From the NCBI GenBank assembly GCA_019459485.1, contig JAIBEZ010000056.1, positions 28,964-92,963 on the forward strand: a stretch of 64,000 bases of DNA, written 5' to 3'. The translations under genes were made by a program, and so were the position numbers. This DNA comes from Prolixibacteraceae bacterium. GTDB lineage: Bacteria; Bacteroidota; Bacteroidia; Bacteroidales; Prolixibacteraceae. Positions 27,451-37,017 of this stretch are shown here, piece by piece. The stretch's first letter is position 1, and each line of letters starts with the position of its first letter. The notes below the pieces were generated by a model. The model was not told the DNA's origin. It saw only the letters and a program-made list of their open reading frames with translations, and did not search any database.

Positions 27451-28023
27451 CTACACCAATCCGGCGAAACCCATAAATGCCAAGGCCAGAATTCCTGCGG
27501 TAACCAATGCAATCGGGATTCCTTTCATTCCTTTCGGAACATCGGCCAAAGCAAGCTGTTCGCGTATTCCGGAGAAAATGACCAGCGCCAGCGCAAAACC
27601 AATCGCATTGGCAACAGCAAATACCACCGATTCAGCCAGGTTAAAATCCTTTTTAATAACCAGGATTGCAACTCCCATCACTGCGCAATTGGTTGTAATC
27701 AGGGGTAAATAAATACCCAATGCCTGGTACAAGGTAGGACTTACTTTTTTCAGTATAATTTCAAGCATTTGCACCAGCGCCGCGATTATCAGGATAAAAC
27801 TGATGGTTTGCAGGAAAGCCAGATTGAGCGGAACAAGCACAAATACCTGCACAAGGTAGGTAACAATGGTGGCGAGCGTCAATACGAAAAGCACTGATGC
27901 GCCCATGCCAAATGCAGTCTCGATTTTATTGCTTACACCCAGAAACGGACAAATTCCGAGGAACTGCGCCAGAACAATGTTGTTTACAAAGACGGCTGAT
28001 ATGACGATAATGATATATTCCAT
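27451..28023 (-). CDS. rnfA: Rnf complex membrane subunit RnfA
   Basis: 190-aa integral membrane subunit of the Rnf ferredoxin:NAD+ oxidoreductase, with six predicted helices. The N-terminus IIVISAVFVNNIVLAQFLGICPFLGVSNK is diagnostic and includes the conserved Cys that contributes to an intramembrane iron-sulfur centre in RnfA/NqrE. The mid-region TNCAVMGVAILV carries the second Cys. It is the last gene of the operon, 12 nt after rnfE. The complex couples ferredoxin oxidation and NAD+ reduction to Na+ or H+ export. Confidence 0.95.
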   Translation of the reverse strand: MEYIIIVISAVFVNNIVLAQFLGICPFLGVSNKIETAFGMGASVLFVLTLATIVTYLVQVFVLVPLNLAFLQTISFILIIAALVQMLEIILKKVSPTLYQALGIYLPLITTNCAVMGVAILVIKKDFNLAESVVFAVANAIGFALALVIFSGIREQLALADVPKGMKGIPIALVTAGILALAFMGFAGLV

Positions 28024-28035
28024 GATTGAATCTGA

Positions 28036-28626
28036 TTACGAAGTTTTGTTCAATTTTTTCAGGATTGCAATCAGGAAACCCAAGGTAATGAAGGCTCCCG
28101 GCGCAAGAATAAATACCAGAATTCCATCGGCGCTTTCTGCAATAAATTTGTACCCGAAGAGTGAACCTGCACCCAGCATTTCACGGATTCCGCCAAGAAT
28201 TACCAATGCCATTGCAAAGCCAAGTCCCATTCCAAGTCCGTCGATTGCCGATGACAAAATATTATTTTTTGCAGCGAAAGCTTCGGCACGCCCAAGCACA
28301 ATACAGTTAACCACGATCAGTGGAATGAAAATACCAAGCTGGTTTGAAAGTGCCGGTGTATAGCCCTGCATCAGCAAGTCAACAACGGTCACAAAACTGG
28401 CTATCACAACCACGAATGCAGGAATCCGTACTTTATCAGGCACAAAACCCTTAATCATTGAGATAAAAACATTCGACATGAAAAGTACAAATGTGGTTGC
28501 AAGTCCCATTCCCAGCCCGTTGATCGCCGATGAAGTAACGGCCAGGGTGGGACAAGTACCCAACAATAATACCAAAATAGGATTTTCTTTGAAGAACCCT
28601 TTGGTGAAATTATTTACCTGATTCAT
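28036..28626 (-). CDS. rnfE: Rnf complex membrane subunit RnfE
   Basis: 196-aa polytopic subunit homologous to RnfA and NqrD. The signature LLLGTCPTLAVTSSAINGLGMG carries the conserved Cys of the first half, and VVNCIVLGRAEAFA carries that of the second. It overlaps rnfG by 4 nt and precedes rnfA by 12 nt. With RnfA it forms the pseudo-symmetric membrane core through which electrons cross. The sequence is full length with no unusual residues. Confidence 0.95.
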   Translation of the reverse strand: MNQVNNFTKGFFKENPILVLLLGTCPTLAVTSSAINGLGMGLATTFVLFMSNVFISMIKGFVPDKVRIPAFVVVIASFVTVVDLLMQGYTPALSNQLGIFIPLIVVNCIVLGRAEAFAAKNNILSSAIDGLGMGLGFAMALVILGGIREMLGAGSLFGYKFIAESADGILVFILAPGAFITLGFLIAILKKLNKTS

Positions 28627-29201
28627 TGTTTTTCTCCTTTTTTATTAATTGCATGGGCGCGGTTCACAGCATCGCAAAAAGCGCGGCTGCTGATGGTTGC
28701 AGCGGTAATCGCATCAACCTGACCGCCATCCTTTTTAACTTTAAGCTTTTCGCCGGGTATATCGGCCAATTTCAAGCCTTTAAACTGATCCTTAAATGCC
28801 GGCAATGCCATTTTAGTTCCAAGTCCGGGCGTTTCCTTGTGTTCCAGTACTTCAATATTGCTAATGGAACCATCAGGCATAAATCCAACCATCAAAGTGA
28901 ACCGGCCACTAAAACCATTGTCGGTATAGGTTTGAACAGCAACTCCCGAATTTTCAGTGCCTTTCAGCAAACGGTGAATCGTGATGCTGTCTTTTCCATC
29001 TTCAGGCATTAAAACGGTATCTAAAATGGATTCAAATTCAGGAATAACCATTTTAATCGCATTGTTAATTTTTGCCTTTTGCGATGCCGCAATTGGCTCC
29101 TTGGTAACCGAATAGACAGCAGAGAGGGCTAAACCTGCAACCGCTGTGATGACGAAAAGCGCAATCGTCATATTTTTAAATGTTGATTCTTTCTTTGCCA
29201 T
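28623..29201 (-). CDS. rnfG: Rnf complex FMN-binding subunit RnfG
   Basis: 192-aa subunit with one N-terminal transmembrane helix (about residues 11-30) and a periplasmic FMN-binding domain. The covalent flavin site is the C-terminal DAITAATISSRA, in which the second Thr of TAAT is the expected phosphoester-linked residue. HKETPGLGTKM is another family hallmark. It lies 2 nt after rnfD and overlaps rnfE by 4 nt. Confidence 0.94.
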   Translation of the reverse strand: MAKKESTFKNMTIALFVITAVAGLALSAVYSVTKEPIAASQKAKINNAIKMVIPEFESILDTVLMPEDGKDSITIHRLLKGTENSGVAVQTYTDNGFSGRFTLMVGFMPDGSISNIEVLEHKETPGLGTKMALPAFKDQFKGLKLADIPGEKLKVKKDGGQVDAITAATISSRAFCDAVNRAHAINKKGEKQ

Positions 29202-29203
29202 AA

Positions 29204-30205
29204 CTATCCGTTTGTGGATTGAATTTTTACTTCTCCGAACCGTTTGGGTTTAACATACCGGTTGAGCAGCGGAACCAATGCATTCATGATCAGAATGGCA
29301 AAGGAAACTCCTTCAGGATAAGCTCCCCAAAACCTGATAAGAATCGTCAGAATTCCGATTCCGGCTCCGAATATTATTTGAGCTTTTGGATTCATCGGTG
29401 AAGTAACCATGTCGGTTGCCATAAAAAAGGCTCCAAGCATTAATCCGCCGGTTACCAGATGAAAAATCGGGTCGGCAAATTTTGAAGGATCTATCAGCCA
29501 GAATATTCCGGAGAAAATTGCCGCCGAAACCATTACTGAAACCGGAATGTGCCAGGTGATTATTTTGCGTATCAGCATGAAAACCCCGCCAAGCAAAAGC
29601 GCCAAAGCAGATATTTCACCCAGAGAACCTCCCATGTTTCCAAGAAACAAATCCATATTTGCAGGCAAGCCTTTTAAGATTTCAACAACCGGCTGACCAC
29701 TTTTAATTCCTTCCTTCAGGAGTGCAAGCGGCGTTGCGGCAGTTACAGCATCAACTCCGAATGAACCGGCTACCGGCCATGAGGTCATGTTTACCGGAAA
29801 CGAAATAAGCATAAAAACACGCCCCACCAAAGCCGGATTAAACGGATTATTACCCAGTCCTCCAAAAGGCATCTTTGCAATTCCGATAGCAACCAGCGCC
29901 CCAACAATCAGCATCCACGATGGAACCGAGGACGGAACATTGAAAGCGAGCAAAACTCCTGTCAGTGCTGCTGAACCATCGGCAATTTGCGGCTTCACTT
30001 TCAGGATGAATTTCTGAATCAACAGCTCAAATCCTACACAGGCGGCCACCGCAATAAGCGTAACCCGAACCGAATCAAGGCCAAACATCATCACCGACCA
30101 GATAAATGCAGGTAACAGCGCCAGTAAAACGCCGTACATGATTTTATTCACCGAATCGCCTGAATGTACATGCGGCGAAGGAGATATCGTAAAAAGTTTA
30201 CTCAT
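29204..30205 (-). CDS. rnfD: Rnf complex membrane flavoprotein RnfD
   Basis: 333-aa membrane subunit with about nine helices, homologous to NqrB. The FMN-attachment motif appears as DAVTAATPLALLKEG, with the Thr of TAAT the expected site. FGGLGNNPFNPALVGRVF and MATDMVTSPMNPKAQ are further signatures. It is separated from rnfC by a 120-nt gap that contains an AT-rich palindrome, the only sizeable gap in the operon. It is followed 2 nt later by rnfG. Confidence 0.94.
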   Translation of the reverse strand: MSKLFTISPSPHVHSGDSVNKIMYGVLLALLPAFIWSVMMFGLDSVRVTLIAVAACVGFELLIQKFILKVKPQIADGSAALTGVLLAFNVPSSVPSWMLIVGALVAIGIAKMPFGGLGNNPFNPALVGRVFMLISFPVNMTSWPVAGSFGVDAVTAATPLALLKEGIKSGQPVVEILKGLPANMDLFLGNMGGSLGEISALALLLGGVFMLIRKIITWHIPVSVMVSAAIFSGIFWLIDPSKFADPIFHLVTGGLMLGAFFMATDMVTSPMNPKAQIIFGAGIGILTILIRFWGAYPEGVSFAILIMNALVPLLNRYVKPKRFGEVKIQSTNG

Positions 30206-30246
30206 CTTTCTTTAAGTATGTTAATTATTCTTTCAACTATAATATA

Positions 30247-30321
30247 GAATGAGGAACGAGAAATAAGAAATCAGGAAAAGTGACTTCGATATTTCTTATT
30301 TCTTATTCAATGTTTCTTATT
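30247..30321. repeat. AT-rich palindromic dispersed element, copy 1
   Basis: Arms GAACGAGAAATAAGAAAT and ATTTCTTATTTCTTATTC flank a short centre that includes ACTTCGAT, between rnfC and rnfD. A closely similar sequence lies at 54833-54903 between sucC and sucD. Both sit inside operons. Confidence 0.65.
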
Positions 30322-30325
30322 ATTC

Positions 30326-31657
30326 CTATGGCTTTCTGCTTCTAATCAACGCTCCAACCTTCACTTTTCCCAGCCGGATAAAATCGAGCAATGGACGGTT
30401 GGCCGGACAAGTATAACTGCAAGAACCGCATTCGATGCAATCCATCACCTTTTCGTTTTCAGCACCTTCCCACATTTGTTTTTCAGAAAGTGTCATCAGC
30501 AGAAATGGTTCCAATCCCATCGGGCATACCGAAACACATCTGGAGCAACGGATACAAGGCATCGTTTCGCTGCGTTTTGCTTCTTTTTCAGGCATTATTA
30601 AAATTCCTGAAGTGCCTTTGGTTACAGGTATTTCGGTATTGGCAAACGCTTTCCCCATCATGGGGCCGCCATTGATAATTTTTCCGCAATTCTCCGGAAG
30701 TCCACCCGCTGCTTCAATCAATTCGCTGACGGTTGTGCCAATCCGAACTTTAAAATTTGATGGATTTTTTACAGTTTTGCCGGTAACTGTAACCACACGT
30801 TCAAACAAAGGTTTGTTTTTCTGAACTGCTTCGTAAACAGCATAGGTGGTTGCTATATTCGTAACCACTGCCCCAACCGAAATTGGCAACGCGCCTGATG
30901 GAACTTCGCGACCGGTAACAGCCTTGATCAATTGCTTTTCGCCTCCCTGCGGATATTTAACTTTTAGCGGGACAACCGATATGTTTTTGTGCCCTGCTAC
31001 CAGACCGCTCATTTTGGCGATGGCATCCTGCTTATTGTTTTCAATTCCGATGGTTGCTTTGTCAACGTTCAGGGCAAGCATTAACAATTTAACTCCAACA
31101 ATAAGTTCTTCTCCGTGCTCCAGCATCATCCGGTGATCGGAGGTGAGATATGGTTCACATTCAACTCCGTTGATCAGCAAAACTTCCGCTTTCATTCCTT
31201 TGGGCGGCATCAGTTTTACATGGGTTGGAAAAGTTGCCCCACCCAAACCCACAATTCCTGCATTCTGAATCTTGGCCAGAATGGCCGCCGAATCAAGATT
31301 AATTTCTGATTTCAGTTCGGCGCTCCGATCAATCTGTTCGTCCCAAATATCGTCTTCCACATCAATATAAATACCCATTTTCGGATATCCTGAAGTGTCG
31401 GGACCTGTCTCTACCTTTTTTACTGTTCCTGAAACAGATGAATGAATATTGGCAGAAACAAAACCCGAAGATTTCGCGATGAGCTGACCAACCATTAATT
31501 TGTCACCTTTTTTGACAATCGCTTCGGCAGGTGCGCCAATGTGCTGGCCAACGGGAATAAAAACTGTTTTGGGAAGGGTAAGCACTTCAATTGCTTTTGA
31601 GGCGGAAAGTTTATTTTCTGCCGGATGAACGCCACCTATTTTGAATGTTTTTAACAC
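30326..31657 (-). CDS. rnfC: Rnf complex subunit RnfC (NADH-site iron-sulfur protein)
   Basis: 443-aa soluble peripheral subunit that binds NADH and FMN and exchanges electrons with NAD. The NuoF-like core contains GLGGATFPTHVKL and INGVECEPYLTSDH. The C-terminal ferredoxin domain has two clusters, CIRCSRCVSVCP and CIECGSCSYTCP. It is shorter than enterobacterial RnfC because the long C-terminal repeat tail is absent. The stop precedes an intergenic palindrome, and the gene starts 18 nt after rnfB. Confidence 0.95.
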   Translation of the reverse strand: MLKTFKIGGVHPAENKLSASKAIEVLTLPKTVFIPVGQHIGAPAEAIVKKGDKLMVGQLIAKSSGFVSANIHSSVSGTVKKVETGPDTSGYPKMGIYIDVEDDIWDEQIDRSAELKSEINLDSAAILAKIQNAGIVGLGGATFPTHVKLMPPKGMKAEVLLINGVECEPYLTSDHRMMLEHGEELIVGVKLLMLALNVDKATIGIENNKQDAIAKMSGLVAGHKNISVVPLKVKYPQGGEKQLIKAVTGREVPSGALPISVGAVVTNIATTYAVYEAVQKNKPLFERVVTVTGKTVKNPSNFKVRIGTTVSELIEAAGGLPENCGKIINGGPMMGKAFANTEIPVTKGTSGILIMPEKEAKRSETMPCIRCSRCVSVCPMGLEPFLLMTLSEKQMWEGAENEKVMDCIECGSCSYTCPANRPLLDFIRLGKVKVGALIRSRKP

Positions 31658-31675
31658 AATATACCTCCTAATAAT

Positions 31676-32593
31676 TTAAAGTTCAGATGATTTTGGTTCA
31701 GAAGAAATCGGAACCGTAACCTCTTTGGGTTTTTCAGGCACAGAAACAGGTTGTTCGGCAACAGCAACTTTTCGCGGCGGAAAATTATACTCAATAATTG
31801 CATTGGTTGGGCAAACAGAAACACATTTCCGGCAAAGTGTACATTTATCAGAATCTATAAATGCCAGGTTATTGGCAATTGTTATTGCATCGAATTTACA
31901 TTCCTTTTCACATTTGCTGCAACCTATACAAGCCACAGCGCACGATTTGCGTGCAACTCCGCCTTTATCCTGATTGCGGCATGACACATATATTTTCCTG
32001 TCTTTTGGTCGCTTCTTCCTTAATTCGATAAGGGTTTTCGGACAAGCTTTCACACAAGCGCCGCAAGCCACACATTTCTCATCGTCCACTTCAGGCAATC
32101 CGGTAACGGGGTTCATGTGAATGGCATCAAAGTCGCAAGCCACCACGCAATCGCCGCAACCCAAACATCCGTATTGGCAACCGGTATCGCCACTGTAAAG
32201 CGTTGATGCAATTGCGCACGACACCGGACCATCGAAAAAATTCGTTTTTGGACGGTGTTCACAGGTTCCATTGCATCTCACAACAGCAACACGCGGATCT
32301 TTTTTTTCTGCTACGATGCCCAAGATATCAGCGACTCCGCCCATTGTGTCGTTTCCGCCAACAGGACAGAACAAATCTGCAAGTTCACCTTTACTTACAC
32401 AAGCTTCGGCAAAAGCACGGCAACCGGCAAATCCACATCCTCCGCAATTGGCTCCTGGCAGTGCGGTTTCAACCTGTCCAATCCTTGGATCTTCATACAC
32501 TTTGAATTTCTGAGCAACAAAATACAGAATGATTGCCGACAAAACACCAATAATGCTGAGGGTTAAAACAGTATATAAAATAATTGTAGTCAT
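31676..32593 (-). CDS. rnfB: Rnf complex ferredoxin-accepting subunit RnfB
   Basis: 305-aa iron-sulfur protein with one N-terminal transmembrane helix (residues ~2-26). The special cluster motif is [16 protein letters not shown]...FCP. Further ferredoxin motifs are [43 protein letters not shown] and [15 protein letters not shown]. It receives electrons from reduced ferredoxin. It ends with a Pro/Lys/Glu-rich tail of unknown role. It is the first canonical rnf gene, 9 nt after an RseC-like gene. Confidence 0.95.
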   Translation of the reverse strand: MTTIILYTVLTLSIIGVLSAIILYFVAQKFKVYEDPRIGQVETALPGANCGGCGFAGCRAFAEACVSKGELADLFCPVGGNDTMGGVADILGIVAEKKDPRVAVVRCNGTCEHRPKTNFFDGPVSCAIASTLYSGDTGCQYGCLGCGDCVVACDFDAIHMNPVTGLPEVDDEKCVACGACVKACPKTLIELRKKRPKDRKIYVSCRNQDKGGVARKSCAVACIGCSKCEKECKFDAITIANNLAFIDSDKCTLCRKCVSVCPTNAIIEYNFPPRKVAVAEQPVSVPEKPKEVTVPISSEPKSSEL

Positions 32594-32602
32594 ACGGTTG
32601 AA

Positions 32603-33019
32603 TTAATTTATTGCAGCGATTTCGAATTCAAAAGAACGTTTAATTCTATTTCTGAAAAAATAAAGTGCGGCATAGTATGGAATAAGGATTGCCAGTGACA
32701 ACAGTCCTGCAAAACCTTCGCTATCGGTGAGCGAAACGGTCAAAATAAGTGTAGTGAAAACCAGAATGAATGGCAAAACGTAACCATAAAAAGCAGCCTT
32801 GAATCCCTGAGATGTCCGTCCTACAATGTTTACATGTTGTCCGGGATGGTAATCCCCTGTAAAATTAAAGATTTCGATTTCCTTTTCTTTCATGTCTGAA
32901 GCAAGACAAGCTCCTTTTGCATGACAGGCAGAACAAGCAGAAGCATTAATAATAGCTACTGTAATTTTATTCGTTGAAACATCCTGAACAACTCCTGCGT
33001 GTAACACCTTTTCATCCAT
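32603..33019 (-). CDS. SoxR-reducing system RseC/RnfH-associated membrane protein
   Basis: 138-aa RseC/MucC family protein. The N-terminal domain contains the Cys motif CSACHAKGAC (about residues 29-38), and two transmembrane helices follow (about 75-95 and 102-122). RseC-like proteins commonly precede rnf genes in Bacteroidota and are linked to reduction of SoxR or to assembly of the Rnf complex. It heads the operon, 9 nt before rnfB, with a -7 box (TAGATTTG) 33 nt upstream. Confidence 0.88.
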   Translation of the reverse strand: MDEKVLHAGVVQDVSTNKITVAIINASACSACHAKGACLASDMKEKEIEIFNFTGDYHPGQHVNIVGRTSQGFKAAFYGYVLPFILVFTTLILTVSLTDSEGFAGLLSLAILIPYYAALYFFRNRIKRSFEFEIAAIN

Positions 33020-33051
33020 CTGTTTAATATCAGGGGTTCTTAAAAAACATG

Positions 33052-33059
33052 CAAATCTA
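33052..33059 (-). promoter_or_regulatory. -7 box of the rseC-rnf operon
   Basis: TAGATTTG on the minus strand matches TAnnTTTG and would start RNA about 28 nt before the ATG at 33019. No clear -33 element is seen. The rest of 33060-33240 shows nothing recognisable. Confidence 0.38.
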
Positions 33060-33240
33060 AAGATGTTTAAATAATTAAGAGAACGAGAGATTTCATTTTT
33101 AAAACCACGATATCTATTTATAATCGTTCTAAATAAGACCGTTAATTTTCAGCTTTCATCTCACTGACAAACAGTCGTTTGGTGGCCTGCATGACAATTA
33201 TCATTGTTTTACTGTATTTTCAAATCTGATTTTTTGCTGA

Positions 33241-34494
33241 TTAATTGAACTTTTTCAGCAGATCTTTAACGGCATCTTTGTGAACCGTAAATCCCATCAT
33301 TTTTAGTTTGATGTAATCTTCGTGAAAGAAATAATAGCCAAAATTAGGACTGGAAGCATCAACATTTCTTGATCCGGAGCTTGAATCCTTGATCAGAAAC
33401 CAATCTTTGCCCAAGCCTTTGTAATTTTCAAGAAAGCCGATCATTTGCATTCCATGGTCGTCGGTAGTCGTTTCGTTTGAAAAGCGGAATTGGCGTGCAT
33501 CTTCGTTGATGTAGGCTGAAGGAATATCGTAATCAGGAACAATCGCGCAATTGGTTTCGCGGCTGAAACCGGTTTCGGATACATCGCCGCCAATGCTCAG
33601 CGAATAACCACTTTTAATGGCATTCTTGAGCGCGTCCATAAAATCATCGAGTGGAACATTGTAGTAATCTTTGTTGTGCCACCAGTTGTCAGGAACCTTG
33701 TATTCCACTTGTTGCCAATATGGTTCCTGCTTGTACGAAAGGATTTCAACAAAATCGTCGGGATTAATTTTCAGGTATTCTTTCAGATAAGTTTGCGGCG
33801 TATAAGTTTTGCCTTCAACTACAAATTGAGTGGGCGGAACACCAATGTAATGGTTCATGATCGATTTAATCGTTTCCAATCCGGATTCAATATTCCACAC
33901 ATTAGATATTTTAAGGGAATTCAGGAAAGCAGTCATTTCTGCCACCATTTTTGCATGACTGTGATATTTGCGTCCGTCAATTAATCCGCTGTAAGCTTTT
34001 TCAGGAACTGCGCCATACATTTTCGTGATCCGGGCCAGTGCATTCCCTTCCGATCCTTCTGAGAATTCAGAATCGCCCCTCTTTTCAATAAATCTGCGGG
34101 CTTTTTCTACATATTCGAAGTATGCTGAATAGATTTCAGAGATTTCAACTTTTTTCCCATACTGGCGAAACACTTCCGATTCGTAAAATGAAGTGGTTGA
34201 AAAACTCCAGCAAGTTCCTGCATTTCCCTGCGATTCGGTGGAATTACTCCAAACCGTTTTGTACAAAGCCTGATCGTTTGGCAAATCCATGCCCGACTGA
34301 TCCATGACAAAGCGAACGAAAGGCGCTTTTTCCGTCAGTTTTTCCTCAACGGCAGATACATCTTTCAGGATCGACTCGTAATAAAATCCTTTGCCTTTTT
34401 CTTCAGTAATAATTTTGCCTTTGCTTACATTCTGGGCATAACCAGCAAAAATCAGCATTGAAAGCAGACCAGAAGTCAAGATTATTTTTTTCAT
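33241..34494 (-). CDS. C1 family peptidase (bleomycin hydrolase-like), secreted
   Basis: 417-aa papain-superfamily protein with a signal peptide (cleavage near FAGYAQ). The catalytic Cys is Cys95 in GNAGTCWSFSTTSF, preceded by the oxyanion Gln in ESQG. The catalytic His lies in TTDDHGMQMIGF. Where most C1 enzymes have KNSWG for the catalytic Asn, this protein has IKDSSSGS, that is, an Asp. The overall form resembles aminopeptidase C, but the protein is exported. The gene is monocistronic. No promoter is clear. Confidence 0.82.
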   Translation of the reverse strand: MKKIILTSGLLSMLIFAGYAQNVSKGKIITEEKGKGFYYESILKDVSAVEEKLTEKAPFVRFVMDQSGMDLPNDQALYKTVWSNSTESQGNAGTCWSFSTTSFYESEVFRQYGKKVEISEIYSAYFEYVEKARRFIEKRGDSEFSEGSEGNALARITKMYGAVPEKAYSGLIDGRKYHSHAKMVAEMTAFLNSLKISNVWNIESGLETIKSIMNHYIGVPPTQFVVEGKTYTPQTYLKEYLKINPDDFVEILSYKQEPYWQQVEYKVPDNWWHNKDYYNVPLDDFMDALKNAIKSGYSLSIGGDVSETGFSRETNCAIVPDYDIPSAYINEDARQFRFSNETTTDDHGMQMIGFLENYKGLGKDWFLIKDSSSGSRNVDASSPNFGYYFFHEDYIKLKMMGFTVHKDAVKDLLKKFN

Positions 34495-34913
34495 GTTTAT
34501 TGTTTTTTTTGAAGTGCGTAATATAGTTCATTCTTTTCAAGCGCTTCCTGAAGAATATCAGCTTATTTTGGTGGATAGTTCTCCTGTTGTCGGGTTGTCA
34601 GTTGTTGTCGTGCGGTCGGCTCTCAGGTTTCTTTCATGTAACTTCATTTGCGAAGACGAATGCCATTCCGTCCGAAAGGGAGCAACCGTTTTGATCAACA
34701 TTTATCACGGACGGGTATCGCGCCATTCCTTTAACCCGGGGCGTCGTTCGTTCCTCACTTACCCCGGGCTATTGTTGTGCTGCACTTTCAGTGCTAAAAC
34801 AATCCACGAATGTCCAATAATCCATTGTACATATTCAATCATCATACCTTCTATCTTCCAACCTTCTCCCAATCTCCCCTCGCCCTTTGCCCTTTGCTCC
34901 ATGCTCCCTGCCC
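34495..34913. other. 419-nt intergenic region between C1 peptidase and recG
   Basis: No gene is supported here. It contains a TTGTCnGG-type word cluster at 34580-34616, the second copy of the three-hairpin element (34669-34794), a CCAATA-like stretch near 34800-34830, and a strongly pyrimidine-rich tract at about 34843-34913. Open frames crossing it are shadows. Confidence 0.6.
34669..34794 (+). repeat. Three-hairpin dispersed element, copy 2
   Basis: 126 bp with the same parts, order and spacing as 4764-4891: CGTCCGAAAG at 34669, CGGACG at 34708, CCCGGGG at 34735 paired with CCCCGGG around 34762-34768, core CGTTCGTTCCTC, and terminal hairpin GCACT-TTC-AGTGC at 34782-34794. The terminal stem differs in sequence from copy 1 yet still pairs. 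Confidence 0.68.
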
Positions 34914-37013
34914 TCAGCTAATCGAGCTCCAGTTGAATTCAGTGTTTTTCATTTTGAGCAACTGATTAACCAATACAAGGTTTTCAGGCTTTTGGAGTTT
35001 CGGATCATCGTCCAGAATATCGGTTGCCTGATTTCTGGCATGTTGCAGTATTTCGCCGTCGCGTCCGAGATTGGCAATTTTCAGTGTAAAACCGATGCCG
35101 CTTTGCTGGGTTCCTTCCATGTCGCCTGGCCCTCTGAGTTTCAAATCAACTTCGGCTATTTCAAATCCGTCGTTGGTGCGAACCATTGTTTCGAGCCGTT
35201 TGCGGCTTTCATTGCTGATTTTATAGGAAGACATCAGCAAACAGAACGACTGCTCTGCCCCACGTCCAACCCTTCCGCGCAACTGATGCAACTGCGAAAG
35301 GCCAAAACGCTCAGCACTTTCGATAATCATTACCGAAGCATTCGGAACATCCACGCCAACTTCAATAACTGTTGTAGCCACCATTATTTGGGTTTTACCT
35401 TCCTTGAAAAGGTTCATTTCTGCTTCTTTTTCAGCAGGCTTTAGTTTGCCGTGCACCATACTGATTGAATACCTCGGAAACACCTGTTTCAACAAATCAT
35501 ACCCATTCTCAACATTCTTCAGGTCGAGCTTTTCCGATTCCTTAATCAATGGATATACCACATAAACCTGACGGCCAACCTCCACCTGATCACGCATAAA
35601 ATCATACACCTGCTTGCGCCGGTTCTCAAAATAATGCAGCGTTTGAATTGGTTTTCGGCCTGGCGGCAACTCATCAATCACCGAAACATCCAGATCGCCG
35701 TAAACAGTCATTGCAAGGGTTCGCGGGATGGGAGTAGCCGTCATTACCAAAATATGAGGTGGTATAAATTCATTCTTTTTCCAGAGTTTAGCGCGCTGGG
35801 CAACTCCAAAACGGTGCTGTTCGTCAATAATTACCAATCCGAGTTTCTGAAGAATCACCTTGTCTTCAATCAGCGCGTGCGTTCCGACCAGCAATTGCAG
35901 ACTGCCATTTTCCAACTGTTCGTGAATGATTATTCGTTTGGCTTTTTTTGTCGATCCGGTCAGTAAAGCAATCGAGATTCCCAATCCGTCGGTCATCTTT
36001 TTGATCGAATTATAGTGTTGGATTGCAAGTATTTCCGTTGGCGCCATCAGGCAAACCTGGTATCCGTTGTCGAAAGCAATCAGGGCGGTCATCAGCGCCA
36101 CCAGTGTTTTTCCGCTGCCCACATCGCCTTGCAGCAAACGGTTCATTTGTTTTCCGGAACCCATGTCTTTCCTGATTTCCTTAATTACTTTCTTCTGTGC
36201 ATTCGTCAGTTCAAAAGGCAGATAGCTGCTAAAAAACGTATTCAGATTGTAACCGACCTTCGAAAAAATGAAACCCTTGAAAGCATCTTCCCGCTTGTGT
36301 TTCAGGCTTAAAATTTTTAACTGAATAAAAAAAAGCTCTTCAAATTTCAACCTGAACAGGGCGGCTTTCAGGAGGTTTGGATTTTCAGGAAAATGAACCT
36401 GCCGGAGCGCAACTGGCAGCGACATTAATTTCAAACGCGAAATCAAGGATTGCGAAAGTGTTTCAAAGATTTTGCCTTCGATTTGTGCGGACAGGCTAAA
36501 TTGAAATTTATTCAAAGCTTTGCTCGTCATAAATTTCTTTTTCATGTTCTCCGTAGTATTGTAAAAAGCCTGAAATACGCCCGTGGAGATTGGCTTATTT
36601 TCGACTGGTTCCAGTTCCGGATGAACCATGTTTATTTTTCCGTTGAAAATGGAGGGTTTTCCGAAGAGGATGTATTCAACGTTTGCACGGATATTTTCCC
36701 TTACCCATTTTACTCCCTGAAACCACAATAACTCCATTACGCCCGAATCGTCGCGAAAATGTGCTATCAGCCGCTGGCGAACTCCTTCTCCGGTAGTTTC
36801 GAAGCGGATGATCACCCCCTTCAGCTGAATATACGGCATGTTGTTTGTTACTTCCGAAACCTTGTAAAATTTCGTCCGGTCGATGTATTTGTAGGGAAAA
36901 TAATACAGGAGGTCGTTGAAGGTGAAAATCTCCAATTCTTTTTTAAGCAGTTCGGCCCGCTGAGGACCAACACCGGGTAAAAATTTAATATCCTGATCCA
37001 GATAATCTGACAT
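34914..37013 (-). CDS. recG: ATP-dependent DNA helicase RecG
   Basis: 699-aa branch-migrating helicase that rescues stalled forks and processes Holliday junctions. The wedge/OB domain is N-terminal (LPGVGPQRAELLKKEL). Walker A is GDVGSGKTLVAL, the DExx motif is VIIDEQHRFG, and motif III is MTATPIPRTLAM. The helicase C domain contains MVHGKLKPAEKEAEM and QLRGRVGRG, and the C-terminal RecG domain is present. The ATG at 37013 (MSDYLDQDIKF) is chosen; the frame opens further to a TTG at 37046, inside the promoter. A minus-strand promoter ends only 4 nt before the ATG. Confidence 0.95.
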   Translation of the reverse strand: MSDYLDQDIKFLPGVGPQRAELLKKELEIFTFNDLLYYFPYKYIDRTKFYKVSEVTNNMPYIQLKGVIIRFETTGEGVRQRLIAHFRDDSGVMELLWFQGVKWVRENIRANVEYILFGKPSIFNGKINMVHPELEPVENKPISTGVFQAFYNTTENMKKKFMTSKALNKFQFSLSAQIEGKIFETLSQSLISRLKLMSLPVALRQVHFPENPNLLKAALFRLKFEELFFIQLKILSLKHKREDAFKGFIFSKVGYNLNTFFSSYLPFELTNAQKKVIKEIRKDMGSGKQMNRLLQGDVGSGKTLVALMTALIAFDNGYQVCLMAPTEILAIQHYNSIKKMTDGLGISIALLTGSTKKAKRIIIHEQLENGSLQLLVGTHALIEDKVILQKLGLVIIDEQHRFGVAQRAKLWKKNEFIPPHILVMTATPIPRTLAMTVYGDLDVSVIDELPPGRKPIQTLHYFENRRKQVYDFMRDQVEVGRQVYVVYPLIKESEKLDLKNVENGYDLLKQVFPRYSISMVHGKLKPAEKEAEMNLFKEGKTQIMVATTVIEVGVDVPNASVMIIESAERFGLSQLHQLRGRVGRGAEQSFCLLMSSYKISNESRKRLETMVRTNDGFEIAEVDLKLRGPGDMEGTQQSGIGFTLKIANLGRDGEILQHARNQATDILDDDPKLQKPENLVLVNQLLKMKNTEFNWSSIS

Positions 37014-37017
37014 TGGG

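Noticed and set aside
34493..35444. Frames between the C1 peptidase and recG
   Set aside because: They run through repeat sequence and into antisense recG; no signal of coding.
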